A stretch of DNA of 64,000 nucleotides, taken from the NCBI RefSeq assembly GCF_900106955.1, contig NZ_FNNI01000005.1, positions 1 to 64,000 of the forward strand, in the 5' to 3' direction. The notes beneath the pieces were generated by a model that was not told the origin of the DNA, made no database searches, and saw only the letters and a program-made list of their open reading frames with translations. Positions within the stretch are counted from its first letter, which is position 1. The number at the start of each line of letters is the position of its first letter. Shown here piece by piece: positions 28,504-39,961 of this stretch. Made by a program: the position numbers and the translations under genes. The DNA is from Aidingimonas halophila. Lineage in GTDB: Bacteria > Pseudomonadota > Gammaproteobacteria > Pseudomonadales > Halomonadaceae.

Positions 28504-28518
28504 TGTAATTACCTTACA
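28504..28518. promoter_or_regulatory. HexR-like operator between mfd and gap
   Basis: TGTAATTACCTTACA matches 13 of 15 positions of TGTAATTAAATTACA, the gammaproteobacterial HexR pattern as I recall it, and lies within a 17-base dyad (CTGTAA-N5-TTACAG). HexR regulates central carbon genes, including gapA, in several gammaproteobacteria. It lies ~129 bases before gap and ~84 before mfd. Confidence 0.55.
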
Positions 28519-28646
28519 GCGAGTGCGACTATCCTTCGATTGCGGCGCTGCAACGTCATCAAGATAATGACCTCTCGATATTACATGGGTGCACAAGGGT
28601 ACCTGATCAACCACGCCGATCGTTTATTGACGAAAGAGAGGCCCAC

Positions 28647-30110
28647 GTGAGTCAGCAAAAGCTCGAGAGCGTTTTTGAAGAATGGCAGAGCAATGAAACT
28701 CTGGCCGAAGAGATGATTCCTTTGTTGGGACGGCTTTATCGCCAATATAACATTGTGACCTCACTGTTTGGCCGCTCTCTTATCAACCAGTCGGTGATTC
28801 GTATTCTGAAGGATCATCGGTTCGTCAAGAAGGTCGAAGGCACCGAGCTCAGTGTTCGAGACACCTATCCGCTGGTCAAGGCCATGACCGAGATGGATCT
28901 GGGGCCGGCCCATGTGGATGTCGGCAAGTTGGCTGTCGCCTTCAAGCATAAGGGGAATGGTGACGCCAAGGCGTTCCTGGAAAGTGAGCTGGATGAGATC
29001 GTCGGCAAGCATGATGCTCAGATGGGCAACGGCAAGCCCAAGGATGTCGTGCTTTATGGCTTCGGCCGTATTGGGCGTATTCTGGCGCGGATTCTGATCG
29101 AGAAGGCCGGCGGTGGCAATATGCTGCGCTTGCGGGCCATTGTCGTGCGAGGGCATGGTGACCTCGTCCAGGATCTGGAAAAGCGCGCTAGTCTGCTGCG
29201 ACGCGATTCTGTCCATGGCCCGTTTGCCGGTTCGATCGCCGTGGATCACGAGAACAGCGCGTTGATTGCCAACGGCAATTACATCAAGGTCATTTATGCC
29301 GATTCGCCGCGTGACGTGAATTACACGGAATATGACATTCACGATGCCATCGTCGTCGACAACACCGGTTTATGGCGTGATGAGGAAGGCCTGGGTCAGC
29401 ACCTGGCCTGTAGTGGTGCATCCAAGGCGTTCTTGACGGCACCGGGCAAAGGCAACATCCCCAATGTCGTCTATGGGATCAATCACGACGATATTACCGG
29501 TGCTGATCGCATCGTCTCCGCGGCATCGTGTACCACCAATGCGATCGTGCCGGTGCTCAAGGCCGTCAATGATCACTTCGGCATCGAGCATGGTCATGTT
29601 GAAACCGTGCATGCCTATACCAATGACCAGAACCTGATCGACAATTACCACAAGGCTGAGCGGCGTGGTCGCAGTGCGCCTCTCAACATGGTGCTGACAG
29701 AAACGGGCGCTGCCAAGGCGGTGGCTAAAGCATTGCCTGAACTGGAAGGGAAACTGACCGGGAATGCCATCCGCGTTCCGACTCCGAATGTGTCGATGGC
29801 CATTCTCAACCTGCGCCTTCATTCCGAGGTCGACAGGGAAGCGCTGAACGATTACCTGCGTCGGGTCGCGATTCATTCCCCCATGCAGAAGCAGATCGAC
29901 TACGTCGACTCGCCGGAAGTGGTGTCATCGGATTTCGTCGGCAACCGCCATGCCGGTATTGTTGATGCCAAGGCAACCATCGCGGATGGCAAGAGCGTGG
30001 TGCTTTACGTCTGGTATGACAATGAATTTGGCTACAGTTGCCAGGTCGTCCGCGCCTTGCAGCATATGTCCAACGTCAGCTTTCTGGCTTTTCCCAAGGA
30101 TCGCGATTAA
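28647..30110 (+). CDS. gap: Glyceraldehyde-3-phosphate dehydrogenase, long form
   Basis: 487 residues, about 150 longer than classical GAPDH because of an N-terminal extension (1-~125) that precedes the Rossmann motif GFGRIGR. The catalytic cysteine is Cys295 (SAASCTTN), followed by the usual HAYTNDQ block and a conserved C-terminus (YDNEFGY). It oxidises glyceraldehyde-3-phosphate in glycolysis or the reverse in gluconeogenesis. This long type is also next to mfd and nqr in Pseudomonas. The start is GTG with GAGAGG 5 bases upstream. A GC-rich hairpin follows it. Confidence 0.95.
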   Translation: MSQQKLESVFEEWQSNETLAEEMIPLLGRLYRQYNIVTSLFGRSLINQSVIRILKDHRFVKKVEGTELSVRDTYPLVKAMTEMDLGPAHVDVGKLAVAFKHKGNGDAKAFLESELDEIVGKHDAQMGNGKPKDVVLYGFGRIGRILARILIEKAGGGNMLRLRAIVVRGHGDLVQDLEKRASLLRRDSVHGPFAGSIAVDHENSALIANGNYIKVIYADSPRDVNYTEYDIHDAIVVDNTGLWRDEEGLGQHLACSGASKAFLTAPGKGNIPNVVYGINHDDITGADRIVSAASCTTNAIVPVLKAVNDHFGIEHGHVETVHAYTNDQNLIDNYHKAERRGRSAPLNMVLTETGAAKAVAKALPELEGKLTGNAIRVPTPNVSMAILNLRLHSEVDREALNDYLRRVAIHSPMQKQIDYVDSPEVVSSDFVGNRHAGIVDAKATIADGKSVVLYVWYDNEFGYSCQVVRALQHMSNVSFLAFPKDRD

Positions 30111-30122
30111 CTCTCGATGACC

Positions 30123-30149
30123 GGCTACGGGGAGGTGATTCCCGTAGCC
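30123..30149 (+). terminator. Hairpin after gap
   Basis: GGCTACGGG (30123-30131) pairs with CCCGTAGCC (30141-30149) across a 9-base loop, 12 bases after the gap stop. There is no immediate T-run, so termination strength is uncertain. Confidence 0.55.
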
Positions 30150-30198
30150 AACCGCGTTTATCCCTCCTTTCCGTGTGGCCTTTCGGGCTGTATCTATT

Positions 30199-30204
30199 TA
30201 TAAT
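30199..30204 (+). promoter_or_regulatory. Candidate -10 box for the nqr operon
   Basis: A perfect TATAAT about 175 bases before nqrA; the -35 region (TGGCCT at 17-base spacing) is poor. A start here would give a leader of about 170 bases in which I recognise no riboswitch. Confidence 0.4.
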
Positions 30205-30378
30205 GCTCAGGATTTTAGGTCGTGGCGCGTGAATCCACGGGCCATAGAAGCAACCTTCTGATAAGAAAAGAATTCGAACACCGTGACGTCCGACTGGGCC
30301 GGCTGTCTTGGTGCCTGCTAGTCCGTGCGTCCATCGAAACCCTTTCCTGGTATATCAGATCCACAACTGGGCGAGACT

Positions 30379-31728
30379 ATGATCGAAGTCAAAAGAGGCC
30401 TGGATCTCCCCATCGCGGGGGCGCCCGACCAGCGTATCGAGGATGCGCGGCCGGTTCGCCACGTGGCTGTCCTGGGGACCGACTATGTCGGCATGAAGCC
30501 GACCATGGAGGTCCGGGAGGGAGATACCGTCAAGCTGGGCCAATTGCTCTTCACCGACAAGAAGATTCAGGGAGTGCGTTTTACCGCCCCTGCGGCCGGT
30601 AAGGTCGTGGCGATCAATAGGGGAGAAAAGCGACGCCTGTTGTCGGTGGTCATTGAAGTTGATGAGAAGGAGGAGGCCGAGACCTTTACGGCTCATGGCG
30701 CCGACAATATCGACAATCTGGAACGCCAGACAGTGGTAGACCAGCTTGTCGAGTCAGGTCTCTGGACCGCATTGCGGACCCGGCCTTACTCGCGCACGCC
30801 GGCACTGGATGGTGAACCGGAGAATATCTTCGTCACGGCCATCGATACCCATCCGCTGAGCGCTGACCCGGCGCTGATCATCAACGAACAGCCCAAGGCC
30901 TTCGAGCACGGACTCAGGGTGTTGTCACGTTTGACTCAAGGCAAGGTATTCCTTTGTCAGTCACCGGATGCCTCCTTGCCCGGAACGGATGTGCCGAGTG
31001 TCGATGTGCAGACCTTCAGTGGTCCGCATCCTGCGGGATTGGTGGGAACACATATCCACTTCCTGTCACCCGTTGCCCTGCATAAACGGGTCTGGCATAT
31101 CGGTTATCAGGACGTGATTGCGTTCGGCAAGTTGTTCGTCGAAGGCCGTCTTGATGTCAATCGTGTCATCGCTGTCGGAGGGCCGCGAGCCGAGAAACCG
31201 CGGCTTCTGCGCACCCGCATGGGGGCCCACACCGATGAAATCCTGCAGGGCGAGATCGTCTCGCCCGACGATACCCGTGTCATCTCCGGATCGGTATTCT
31301 CCGGCGTAACGGCGGAAGGGAGCTTACGTTATCTCGGGCGGTTTCATAACCAGATCAGCCTTCTCGAGGAAGGTAACAAGCGTGAATTCATGGGATGGTT
31401 GTCGCCTGGTATCAAGCGCCATTCGGTCATGGGTATTTATGTCTCCAAATTTCTGGGGTTATCCGATTACGCGCCGGATACATCGACCAACGGTTCCGAA
31501 CGGGCCATGGTGCCAGTGGGTAATTACGAAGCCGTGATGCCGCTGGATATCCTGCCGACTCAACTGCTGCGCTCATTGATTGTCGGCGATATCGAAACGT
31601 CGATGCAGCTGGGCTGTTTAGAGCTGGATGAAGAGGACCTGGCTCTGTGCACCTATGTGTGCCCGGGGAAATACGAATACGGTCCCATCTTGCGCGACAA
31701 CCTCACCACGATTGAGAAAGAGGCCTGA
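30379..31728 (+). CDS. nqrA: Na+-translocating NADH:quinone reductase subunit A
   Basis: 449 residues from ATG 30379 ([14 protein letters not shown]), the standard NqrA start and length; an upstream in-frame extension lacks similarity. NqrA is a peripheral cytoplasmic subunit that participates in quinone binding. It begins an operon nqrABCDEF in which nqrA overlaps nqrB by one base. The complex oxidises NADH and pumps Na+ out, fitting a halophile. Confidence 0.97.
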   Translation: MIEVKRGLDLPIAGAPDQRIEDARPVRHVAVLGTDYVGMKPTMEVREGDTVKLGQLLFTDKKIQGVRFTAPAAGKVVAINRGEKRRLLSVVIEVDEKEEAETFTAHGADNIDNLERQTVVDQLVESGLWTALRTRPYSRTPALDGEPENIFVTAIDTHPLSADPALIINEQPKAFEHGLRVLSRLTQGKVFLCQSPDASLPGTDVPSVDVQTFSGPHPAGLVGTHIHFLSPVALHKRVWHIGYQDVIAFGKLFVEGRLDVNRVIAVGGPRAEKPRLLRTRMGAHTDEILQGEIVSPDDTRVISGSVFSGVTAEGSLRYLGRFHNQISLLEEGNKREFMGWLSPGIKRHSVMGIYVSKFLGLSDYAPDTSTNGSERAMVPVGNYEAVMPLDILPTQLLRSLIVGDIETSMQLGCLELDEEDLALCTYVCPGKYEYGPILRDNLTTIEKEA

Positions 31729-32954
31729 TGATGGGGATCCGACAGACACTCGATAATCTAGAACCCCATTTTCATAAAGGGGGCAAGTACGAGAAGTTCT
31801 ATCCGCTTTATGAAGCGGTCGATACGATCTTCTACTCACCACCCGATGTCACCAAGACCACAGCACATATCCGTGACGGTGTCGATTTGAAGCGCATCAT
31901 GATCACGGTATGGCTCTGCACCTTTCCCGCCATGTTCTTCGGTATGTGGAATGCGGGCTGGTTGGCCAATACGGCCATCGCCAACGGGTACGAGTCGATG
32001 GATGGCTGGCGCGAAGCCATCCTGATGCTGCTGGCCGGCGGTCATGACGCCGGGAATGTCTGGTCTAACTTCGTGCTGGGTGCTACCTATTTTCTTCCGA
32101 TTTACCTGGTGACCTTTGTCGTTGGCGGTTTCTGGGAAGTACTGTTTGCTGTCAAGCGAGGCCATGAGGTCAATGAAGGCTTCTTTGTCACTTCGGTGCT
32201 CTATGCGCTGATTCTCCCTGCCACGACACCGTTATGGCAGGTCGCGTTGGGTATCACTTTCGGCGTGGTCATCGGCAAGGAAATCTTCGGCGGTACGGGG
32301 AAGAACTTCCTGAATCCGGCATTGACAGGACGTGCGTTTCTCTACTTTGCTTATCCTGCCCAGTTGTCCGGGGATTCGATCTGGGTGGCGGCGGATGGCT
32401 ATACTGGCGCCACGCCGCTATCGATCGCCTTCCAGAATGGCATGGCTGATTTGAGCAGCGAATACAGCTGGTGGGATGCGTTTCTTGGATTCATCCCGGG
32501 TTCCCTGGGAGAAACCTCGACATTGGCCATCCTGATCGGCATGGTCGTGCTGTTATGGACCAAGATTGCGTCGTGGCGAATCATCCTGGGCGTGTTCGTC
32601 GGCATGGTGGCTACCAGCTTGTTGTTCAACCTGGTTGGATCCGACTCGAACCCGATGTTTGCCATGCCGTGGTATTGGCATCTGGTGGTCGGTGGTTTCG
32701 CGTTCGGGATGGTTTTCATGGCCACTGATCCGGTGTCGGCATCGATGACCAATCCCGGCCGCTTGATTTTCGGTATTCTGATTGGTGCCATGACCGTCAT
32801 GATTCGCGTGGCCAACCCGGCGTTTCCGGAAGGAATCATGCTGGCAATCCTGTTTGCCAACCTGTTTGCCCCGCTGATTGATCACTATTTCGTGCAGGCC
32901 AATATCAAGCGTCGTGAAAAGCGTACCGGCGCCGTGGCCGAGGAGACAGCCTGA
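31728..32954 (+). CDS. nqrB: Na+-translocating NADH:quinone reductase subunit B
   Basis: 408 residues, multi-spanning membrane subunit. The covalent FMN site is DGYTGAT with Thr229 as acceptor. It carries riboflavin and FMN and forms part of the sodium channel. ATG at 31728 overlaps the nqrA stop (TGATG); a second ATG follows directly at 31731. Its own stop overlaps nqrC in the same way. Confidence 0.97.
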   Translation: MMGIRQTLDNLEPHFHKGGKYEKFYPLYEAVDTIFYSPPDVTKTTAHIRDGVDLKRIMITVWLCTFPAMFFGMWNAGWLANTAIANGYESMDGWREAILMLLAGGHDAGNVWSNFVLGATYFLPIYLVTFVVGGFWEVLFAVKRGHEVNEGFFVTSVLYALILPATTPLWQVALGITFGVVIGKEIFGGTGKNFLNPALTGRAFLYFAYPAQLSGDSIWVAADGYTGATPLSIAFQNGMADLSSEYSWWDAFLGFIPGSLGETSTLAILIGMVVLLWTKIASWRIILGVFVGMVATSLLFNLVGSDSNPMFAMPWYWHLVVGGFAFGMVFMATDPVSASMTNPGRLIFGILIGAMTVMIRVANPAFPEGIMLAILFANLFAPLIDHYFVQANIKRREKRTGAVAEETA

Positions 32955-33727
32955 TGGCCAGTAACAACTCGATCAAACAGATATTGATCGTCGCCTTCGC
33001 GCTCTGCATCGTCTGCTCGGTGATCGTCTCCACTGCGGCTGTGGCACTGCGGCCACTACAGCAGGCCAACGAGGAGAACGACCGTCGCAGCAATATTCTC
33101 GAAGTTGCCGACATGCTTGAGCCGGGGCAGTCCATCGACGAGCAGTTCGAGCAGATTACGCCACGGGTCGTGGAGTTGCGTACCGGCGAATACTCGGATG
33201 AACTTGATCCCGAGACATACAGCCCCTTCGAGGCCGCTCGTGATCCCGCGCAGTCCCGGACCTTGTCAGGAGAAGACGATATTGCCGGATTGTCACGCCA
33301 GGAGGAATATTCGGTCGTCTACCTCGTCGGCGATGAAGACGAGCCAGAGCAGATCATCATCCCCGTTCGCGGCCAGGGCCTCTGGGGATTGATGCGGGGC
33401 TTCTTGGCACTCGAGGGTGATGGCAATACCATTGTAGGGATCACTTTCTACTCGCATAGCGAAACGCCCGGATTGGGTGGCGAAGTCGACAACCCCCGTT
33501 GGAAGGCCAAATGGGAAGGCAAGAAGGTTTACGATGATCTTGGGGAAGATGGCATGCCCGATATCGAATTGGTCAAGGGCGGTGCCAGTAGCGAGACCGA
33601 GATCGATGCCTTGTCAGGTGCGACGTTGACCAGCAATGGGGTGACTGACCTTGTTCAATTCTGGCTTGGTGAGAATGGCTTCGGCCCTTACCTCGACAGG
33701 TTCCGTGAGTCGTCTGAAGGAGCGTAA
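32954..33727 (+). CDS. nqrC: Na+-translocating NADH:quinone reductase subunit C
   Basis: 257 residues with one N-terminal membrane helix (~8-30) and a periplasmic FMN-binding domain. The flavin-transfer motif DALSGAT places the covalent FMN on Thr224. It passes electrons between NqrD/E and NqrB. It overlaps nqrB by one base and is 2 bases from nqrD. FMN attachment requires ApbE, whose gene is not in this window. Confidence 0.97.
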   Translation: MASNNSIKQILIVAFALCIVCSVIVSTAAVALRPLQQANEENDRRSNILEVADMLEPGQSIDEQFEQITPRVVELRTGEYSDELDPETYSPFEAARDPAQSRTLSGEDDIAGLSRQEEYSVVYLVGDEDEPEQIIIPVRGQGLWGLMRGFLALEGDGNTIVGITFYSHSETPGLGGEVDNPRWKAKWEGKKVYDDLGEDGMPDIELVKGGASSETEIDALSGATLTSNGVTDLVQFWLGENGFGPYLDRFRESSEGA

Positions 33728-33729
33728 TC

Positions 33730-34398
33730 ATGTCAGCTGCAACTCCCAAAGGCGTGCTGCTCACGCCGATCTTCAAGAACAATCCCATTGCTTTACAGAT
33801 CCTAGGTATCTGTTCGGCATTGGCGGTGACCAGCAGTATGAGTGTATCGCTGGTCATGGCTTTGGCAGTCATTGCGGTGACGGCCTTTTCCAACCTGTTT
33901 GTCTCCTTGATCCGCAAAAATATTCCTTCGTCTATTCGGATCATCGTACAAATGACGATCATTGCGTCATTGGTCATCGTGGTCGATCAGGTATTGAAAG
34001 CCTTCGCCTACGAGATGTCCAAGCAACTCTCGGTATTCGTTGGTCTTATCATCACGAATTGTATCGTCATGGGTCGTGCCGAAGGGTTTGCCATGCAGAA
34101 CGGCCCGGTCATGTCGTTCCTTGATGGTATCGGCAACGGTCTCGGTTACGGCATGATTCTCATGGTCGTCGGCTTTTTCCGCGAGCTTCTGGGTTCCGGC
34201 AGTGTGTTCGGTTTCACGGTACTGGCACCGGTACAGGATGGCGGTTGGTATGTACCCAATGGGCTGATGCTGCTGCCGCCGTCGGCCTTCTTTGTGATCG
34301 GCCTGATGATCTGGGTGATTCGCTCATTCCATCCGGAGCAGGTGGAAGAGAATCAGTTCGTGATGAAAGAAAACACTCAGCCGAAGGAGGCCGTGTAA
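33730..34398 (+). CDS. nqrD: Na+-translocating NADH:quinone reductase subunit D
   Basis: 222 residues, six predicted membrane helices, homologous to NqrE and RnfA/E. It and NqrE share an intramembrane iron centre made from one pair of cysteines each; a cysteine occurs in [15 protein letters not shown] precedes the ATG. Confidence 0.96.
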   Translation: MSAATPKGVLLTPIFKNNPIALQILGICSALAVTSSMSVSLVMALAVIAVTAFSNLFVSLIRKNIPSSIRIIVQMTIIASLVIVVDQVLKAFAYEMSKQLSVFVGLIITNCIVMGRAEGFAMQNGPVMSFLDGIGNGLGYGMILMVVGFFRELLGSGSVFGFTVLAPVQDGGWYVPNGLMLLPPSAFFVIGLMIWVIRSFHPEQVEENQFVMKENTQPKEAV

Positions 34399-35019
<621 letters not shown>

Positions 35020-35057
35020 AGCTTCACAGTGCGTAGGCTTCAAGAATAGGAACTGAC

Positions 35058-36290
35058 ATGGTTGATACGACTGTCATCTTGCTCGGCGTCGGGATGTTCA
35101 CACTGGTGGTTATCGCGCTGGTGATGATCATTCTCGCCGCACGAAGCCGCTTGGTTAGTAGTGGTGATGTGTCCATAGAGATCAATGGCGATCCCGACAA
35201 CACCATCACCACGCAGGCCGGTGGAAAACTGCTGCAAACATTGGCCGCCAACGGCATCTTCCTCTCTTCCGCCTGCGGGGGCGGCGGCTCGTGCGCTCAG
35301 TGCAAATGCCGCGTGGAAGAAGGGGGAGGCGCGATTCTGCCGACAGAGGAGTCGGCCTTCACATTACGTGAGAAGAAGGAGGGCTGGCGCCTTTCCTGCC
35401 AGGTCCCTGTCAAGCAGGACATGAGAATCGAGGTGCCCGAAGAAGTATTCGGCGTCAAGAAGTGGGAGTGCGAAGTCATCAGCAACCCGAACGTCGCCAC
35501 CTTCATCAAGGAGCTCAATCTGCGTTTGCCGGAAGGCGAGGATGTGGATTTCCGCGCCGGCGGTTATGTCCAGCTGGTGGCGCCACCTTACGAGGTCAAG
35601 TTCTCCGACTTCGATATCGAGGAGGAGTATCGTGGAGACTGGGAAAAATTCAACCTTTTCGATATTTCCCACAAGAGCGATGAAGAGGTCATCCGCGCGT
35701 ACTCGATGGCCAATTATCCTGAAGAGAAAGGCATCCTCAAGTTCAATATCCGTATCGCGACACCGCCTCCCGGTACCAGCCACCCGCCAGGCGTGATGTC
35801 CACCTATTGCTTCAGTCTTAAGCCGGGCGACAAGGTGACGGTAATGGGGCCGTTCGGCGAGTTCTTTGCCAAGGACACCGACGCCGAGATGGTCTTCATC
35901 GGCGGTGGGGCAGGCATGGCGCCCATGCGCAGCCATATCTTCGATCAGCTCAAGCGTATCAAGACCAACCGCAAGATTTCGTTCTGGTACGGTGCCCGCA
36001 GTTGGCGTGAGACCTTCTATAATGAAGAGTTCGACCAACTCCAGGAAGAGAACGATAATTTCGAGTGGCATCTGGCACTTTCTGATCCGCTGCCGGAAGA
36101 TAATTGGGAAGGACCTACCGGGTTCATCCACAATGTCCTTTACGATATGTATCTCAAGGACCATCCGGCCCCTGAAGATTGCGAATACTATATGTGCGGT
36201 CCGCCGATGATGAATGCCTCCGTAATCAAGATGCTCATCGACATGGGGGTCGAGCCAGAGAATATCGCTCTGGATGACTTCGGTGGCTAA
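35058..36290 (+). CDS. nqrF: Na+-translocating NADH:quinone reductase subunit F
   Basis: 410 residues: a membrane anchor (4-27), a 2Fe-2S ferredoxin domain with Cys73, Cys79, Cys82 and Cys114, then a FAD-binding and NADH-binding reductase domain ([29 protein letters not shown]). It is the NADH entry point of the complex. AGGAA precedes the ATG 38 bases after nqrE. Confidence 0.97.
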   Translation: MVDTTVILLGVGMFTLVVIALVMIILAARSRLVSSGDVSIEINGDPDNTITTQAGGKLLQTLAANGIFLSSACGGGGSCAQCKCRVEEGGGAILPTEESAFTLREKKEGWRLSCQVPVKQDMRIEVPEEVFGVKKWECEVISNPNVATFIKELNLRLPEGEDVDFRAGGYVQLVAPPYEVKFSDFDIEEEYRGDWEKFNLFDISHKSDEEVIRAYSMANYPEEKGILKFNIRIATPPPGTSHPPGVMSTYCFSLKPGDKVTVMGPFGEFFAKDTDAEMVFIGGGAGMAPMRSHIFDQLKRIKTNRKISFWYGARSWRETFYNEEFDQLQEENDNFEWHLALSDPLPEDNWEGPTGFIHNVLYDMYLKDHPAPEDCEYYMCGPPMMNASVIKMLIDMGVEPENIALDDFGG

Positions 36291-36303
36291 CGACCACTGG
36301 CTT

Positions 36304-36330
36304 CGGGGCCGACCCACTGGGTCGGCCCCG
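36304..36330 (+). terminator. Strong hairpin between nqrF and nqrM
   Basis: A perfect 12-bp stem, CGGGGCCGACCC (36304-36315) and GGGTCGGCCCCG (36319-36330), with a 3-base loop, 13 bases after the nqrF stop. With no long T-run it could act as a partial terminator or mRNA stabiliser that lowers nqrM expression relative to the subunits. Confidence 0.65.
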
Positions 36331-36430
36331 ATCGTTGGTGAGTCGCATAAAACATTGCCGCCTGATGATTGTCCTAACGTAGAGGAAGGGAGCTGTCACG
36401 GACAATCCAACAGGGCTGAAAGGAGATTGT

Positions 36431-36688
36431 ATGACGACTTGGCTATTGGTGCTCGGTTTCATGCTGTTATTGATGGCGGCCATGGCCATCGGCGTGATCA
36501 TGGGGCGCAAGCCTATCGCTGGCTCGTGTGGGGGGCTCAATCAGATCGGCATGAAAGAGGGGTGTGAAGTGTGCGGCGGTAACGACAAGGCCTGCGAAGA
36601 AGAGGGCCGTAGACGTAGTGCCAGCGCTCGCCGAATGAGTGATGAAAATCGTGGTACCGATCTAGGATATGATGCCACGCGTCGTTGA
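36431..36688 (+). CDS. nqrM: Na+-NQR maturation protein NqrM
   Basis: 85 residues: an N-terminal membrane helix (~4-24), then four cysteines in SCGGLNQIGMKEGCEVCGGNDKAC, the NqrM signature. NqrM is needed to insert iron into the NqrD/E centre. Usually it follows apbE and nqrF; here it follows nqrF directly after a 140-base gap with a hairpin. AGGAG precedes the ATG. Confidence 0.95.
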   Translation: MTTWLLVLGFMLLLMAAMAIGVIMGRKPIAGSCGGLNQIGMKEGCEVCGGNDKACEEEGRRRSASARRMSDENRGTDLGYDATRR

Positions 36689-36700
36689 CCGGTTCGACAG

Positions 36701-36746
36701 CCCGTTTTGCGAACGGGAGGGCCACTGCCAGCGAGGTTTCCGCTGG
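36701..36746 (+). terminator. Tandem hairpins after nqrM
   Basis: Two short stems: CCCGTT/AACGGG (36701-36706, 36712-36717) and CCAGCG/CGCTGG (36728-36733, 36741-36746). They lie between nqrM and sthA and may end the nqr transcript; there is no T-run. Confidence 0.45.
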
Positions 36747-36814
36747 AAGCGGAGTTATCGGGTTGAACGATCTGCAATGGATACTTAAGGGATCAGAAGG
36801 GGAAACGGTAACAG

Positions 36815-38206
36815 ATGGCAGTTCATAATTACGATGTGGTGGTGATCGGTACGGGGCCGGCCGGCGAGAGTTCGGCTATCAACGCCGCCAAGCATGGCAA
36901 GCGGGTTGCAATTATCGAGAAGCAGCAGGCAGTTGGCGGTAATTGCACTCACTGGGGGACGATTCCTTCCAAAGCGCTTCGTCACCAGGTCAAACAGATC
37001 ATGCAGTTCAATACCAACCGCATGTTCCGTGATATCGGCGAGCCACGCTGGTTCTCTTTTCCGCGGGTGTTGGAACGGTCACGGGTCACGATCGATCAGC
37101 AGGTCGAGATGCGGACTCGCTTCTACGCGCGAAATCGTATTGAGGTGTTTTTCGGTACCGCACGCTTCAAGGATGAACATACCGTCGTGGTGCGCGATAA
37201 CCATGAAGGTGTCGAAGAAATCAATGCCCAGAAAATCGTGATTGCTACCGGGTCGCGCCCTTATCGACCCCCTGATATCGATTTTCGCCATCCGCGAATC
37301 TATTGTTCCGATACCATCCTCGGACTCTCTCACACCCCTCGTACACTGGCTATTTTCGGGGCGGGGGTGATCGGTAGCGAGTACGCTTCCATCTTCTCCG
37401 GGTTAGGCGTAAAGGTCGATCTGATTGATTCGCGTGATCGGCTCTTGTCGTTTCTGGATGACGAAATCAGCGATGCACTCTCCTATCATCTACGTCAGAA
37501 CGGCGTGTTGATTCGTCACCAGGAGGATTATGAGCGCATCGAGCCGGATGACTCCGGTGTGGTCGTCTACCTGAAGTCGGGTAAGCGGGTCCGGGCCGAT
37601 GCCTTCCTTTGGGCCAATGGCCGCACTGGAAATACGGATAACCTAGGACTGGAGAATATTGGGTTGGAGCCCAACGGACGTGGACAGCTGCAGGTTGATG
37701 AGCACTACCGAACCACGATTCCCCATATTTATGCCGTGGGCGATGTCATCGGCTGGCCGAGTCTAGCGAGTGCGGCATACGACCAGGGAAAGAACGCGAG
37801 TGACGATCTTCTCGATGAAGATTTTCGTTTTGTCGATGATGTGCCTACCGGGATATATACCATTCCGGAAATCAGTTCGGTCGGTCAGAATGAGCGTGAA
37901 CTGACCGAAGCCAAAGTACCGTACGAAGTGGCTCAAGCCTTTTTCAAGGATACGGCTCGGGCGCAAATTACCGGCGACACGGTGGGGATGCTCAAGATCT
38001 TGTTCCATCGTGATACGCTGCAGATTCTCGGTATCCACTGTTTCGGCGATCAGGCGTCTGAAATCGTTCACATTGGCCAGGCGATCATGCAGCAGGAAGG
38101 GGCGGCGAATACGCTTGAGTACTTCATCAACACGACCTTCAACTATCCGACCATGGCAGAAGCTTACCGTGTAGCCGCACAGAATGGTTTGAACCGGCTA
38201 TTCTAA
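36815..38206 (+). CDS. sthA: Soluble pyridine nucleotide transhydrogenase
   Basis: 463 residues, flavoprotein disulfide-reductase fold with FAD motif [10 protein letters not shown] near the N-terminus and NAD(P) motif [10 protein letters not shown] (~180). In place of the redox disulfide it has [10 protein letters not shown], lacking the second cysteine, which is diagnostic for SthA. It moves reducing power from NADPH to NAD+ in the cytoplasm, complementing the NADH-consuming NQR encoded upstream. A purine-rich GGGGAAACG precedes the ATG. Confidence 0.97.
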   Translation: MAVHNYDVVVIGTGPAGESSAINAAKHGKRVAIIEKQQAVGGNCTHWGTIPSKALRHQVKQIMQFNTNRMFRDIGEPRWFSFPRVLERSRVTIDQQVEMRTRFYARNRIEVFFGTARFKDEHTVVVRDNHEGVEEINAQKIVIATGSRPYRPPDIDFRHPRIYCSDTILGLSHTPRTLAIFGAGVIGSEYASIFSGLGVKVDLIDSRDRLLSFLDDEISDALSYHLRQNGVLIRHQEDYERIEPDDSGVVVYLKSGKRVRADAFLWANGRTGNTDNLGLENIGLEPNGRGQLQVDEHYRTTIPHIYAVGDVIGWPSLASAAYDQGKNASDDLLDEDFRFVDDVPTGIYTIPEISSVGQNERELTEAKVPYEVAQAFFKDTARAQITGDTVGMLKILFHRDTLQILGIHCFGDQASEIVHIGQAIMQQEGAANTLEYFINTTFNYPTMAEAYRVAAQNGLNRLF

Positions 38207-38240
38207 AAACCGGTACTTCCGTCGTCAGGGGAGAAAGCAT

Positions 38241-39311
38241 GTGAGACGTTTCGTCTGGATGCTTGTGGCGGCGAGTCTGATGTCGGCTTTGATTGCAATC
38301 ATCAGTGAGCCCATGAAGGTAGAAGCCCGGGTGATTCGTCTACAGATGCAGGAGCAGTTGCCTGAGGCAGCCGAGCACTTGCGCCACGAACCATTGGGGG
38401 TACAGGCTGCTCTCGTTGACTATGCCGTGTCGGGTGACGACGTGTTGGTGCTCAAGGCGCGTGCGGCGCTGCAACAATATCCCGGATTGGCTCGTGACAT
38501 CCTGGCGATGTATGGGACATACCCTGTGTTCCGCGACGTCCTGCGGCGCTATGGGGCGGTGGTAGTGATCCCGATCCATTATTTCATGCAGCATGAACTG
38601 CCAACGCTTAAGGTCCGACATGCGGCTGACGAGGCGGTGGATTCGCTGTCCCGTTGGTGGCATCAGAAGGATGACGATGCAGGTGGCGTCAATGAAGAGT
38701 TGAATTCACGTCGCCGGGGCGAGTATGCCCTTGCGTTCATCGACGCGGGTGGACATGACTTTCTGGGTCAGTTTCGGATCGATGACGACGGCAATATAGC
38801 GTGGATTCAGAGCGAGCGTTGGTTGGAAACTATCAACGCTTTCTTTGCCGGTGGCATTCGCGAGCTGGAAACACAGTACCGACTCGGCGAAGATGTCAGT
38901 GCAGTGGATCTGGCCTGGGCCAGTGTCGATGTGGCGATCATGGCGAGTGCCGTCAAGCTTGTGCGTGCGGGGCAGTCAGGGATTGTTGGCGGGCGCTCGG
39001 CAAGTCTCTCGACACGTGGGAGTCTGTACACCTCACGAGTGGGGAATGCCATCCGTTTCGGGCTGCAAGGCACGCGCTATGCTAAATGGCCCGTCGTGGT
39101 GGGCATGGGATATATGGCTGTCCGTCATCCCGGCTTGATCAATGATCTGCTCGCCGGGGCGGCGCGGGTTTTGGGGTGGCCCAGCTGGTTGGTGCAGTGG
39201 CTGGGGTGGACGCTGATTCTCTTGCCATTGCTGTCATTGAGCCGTTGGTTGGTCAAGCCTTTCCTGAGACCGGTTCGATGGAGTGCCCGGACAATAATGA
39301 TTCGAGACTGA
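38241..39311 (+). CDS. Unknown membrane-associated protein
   Basis: 356 residues that I do not recognise. An N-terminal hydrophobic segment (4-22) looks like a signal anchor; the middle is soluble and rich in acidic and aromatic residues (SLSRWWHQKDDD, IDAGGHDFLGQFRIDDDGN), and two hydrophobic stretches lie near the C-terminus (~285-335), ending in a basic tail. The start is GTG at 38241 with GGGGAGAA upstream. It sits 34 bases after sthA on the same strand and could be co-transcribed. Function unknown. Confidence 0.75.
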   Translation: MRRFVWMLVAASLMSALIAIISEPMKVEARVIRLQMQEQLPEAAEHLRHEPLGVQAALVDYAVSGDDVLVLKARAALQQYPGLARDILAMYGTYPVFRDVLRRYGAVVVIPIHYFMQHELPTLKVRHAADEAVDSLSRWWHQKDDDAGGVNEELNSRRRGEYALAFIDAGGHDFLGQFRIDDDGNIAWIQSERWLETINAFFAGGIRELETQYRLGEDVSAVDLAWASVDVAIMASAVKLVRAGQSGIVGGRSASLSTRGSLYTSRVGNAIRFGLQGTRYAKWPVVVGMGYMAVRHPGLINDLLAGAARVLGWPSWLVQWLGWTLILLPLLSLSRWLVKPFLRPVRWSARTIMIRD

Positions 39312-39509
39312 TTGGGGCGGGCGCCGAGAATGCATGATGTCGATGGATCAATACATTGCTTCCCTATTCATGACCTGGTACGTCCACGAAGTCGGACGCT
39401 GACAATAATCCATGAGACACATTGACGCAGAGGGTTCGCAGGTGCCTGGGAAGACACTATGCTGAGGCTCGTGCGGGTGAAGAATGGTCTGGATAAACGG
39501 AGAATCGAT

Positions 39510-39953
39510 ATGCAGCATCGGCCTTTTCGCTGGATCGCTGGAGGTCTGCTGGCATTGATGTTATCTGCCGGCAGTGTCTATGCGGATGATTTAAAGGTGA
39601 CGGATGCTCGTCTGAGTATATTGCCTGGCGACCGTCCGGGCGCTGGCTACTTTCAACTTCATAACGCAAGCGATGAGTCAGTCACGTTGGTACGGGCTGA
39701 AAGCTCTGATTTTGAAAACGTTGAAATGCATGTCAGCTCGGATGAGGATGGCATGGCCAGTATGCAATCCGTCTCTGAGCTCGAGGTGGCTGCAGATGAG
39801 CAGATCGAATTCGCTCCAAAAGGCTATCATCTGATGTTCATGAAACGGAAAACATCCCTTTCCGTGGGCGATGAGGTTGAAGTCACCCTGTTGTTCGATA
39901 ATGAACGACGCCTTCCCGTAAACTTTGAAGTTGTCTCTCCAGCGTCGATGTAG
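39510..39953 (+). CDS. Periplasmic copper chaperone, PCuAC family
   Basis: 147 residues from ATG 39510 (GGAGAA upstream); a further upstream in-frame start is rejected because it would put 17 charged residues before the signal peptide. The signal peptide ends at ~VYADD (25). The Cu(I) motif is complete and exactly spaced: His74-x10-Met85-x21-His107-x-Met109. PCuAC proteins deliver copper to the CuA or CuB site of cytochrome oxidase with Sco1, whose gene follows after 8 bases. Confidence 0.92.
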   Translation: MQHRPFRWIAGGLLALMLSAGSVYADDLKVTDARLSILPGDRPGAGYFQLHNASDESVTLVRAESSDFENVEMHVSSDEDGMASMQSVSELEVAADEQIEFAPKGYHLMFMKRKTSLSVGDEVEVTLLFDNERRLPVNFEVVSPASM

Positions 39954-39961
39954 ATCGTACG

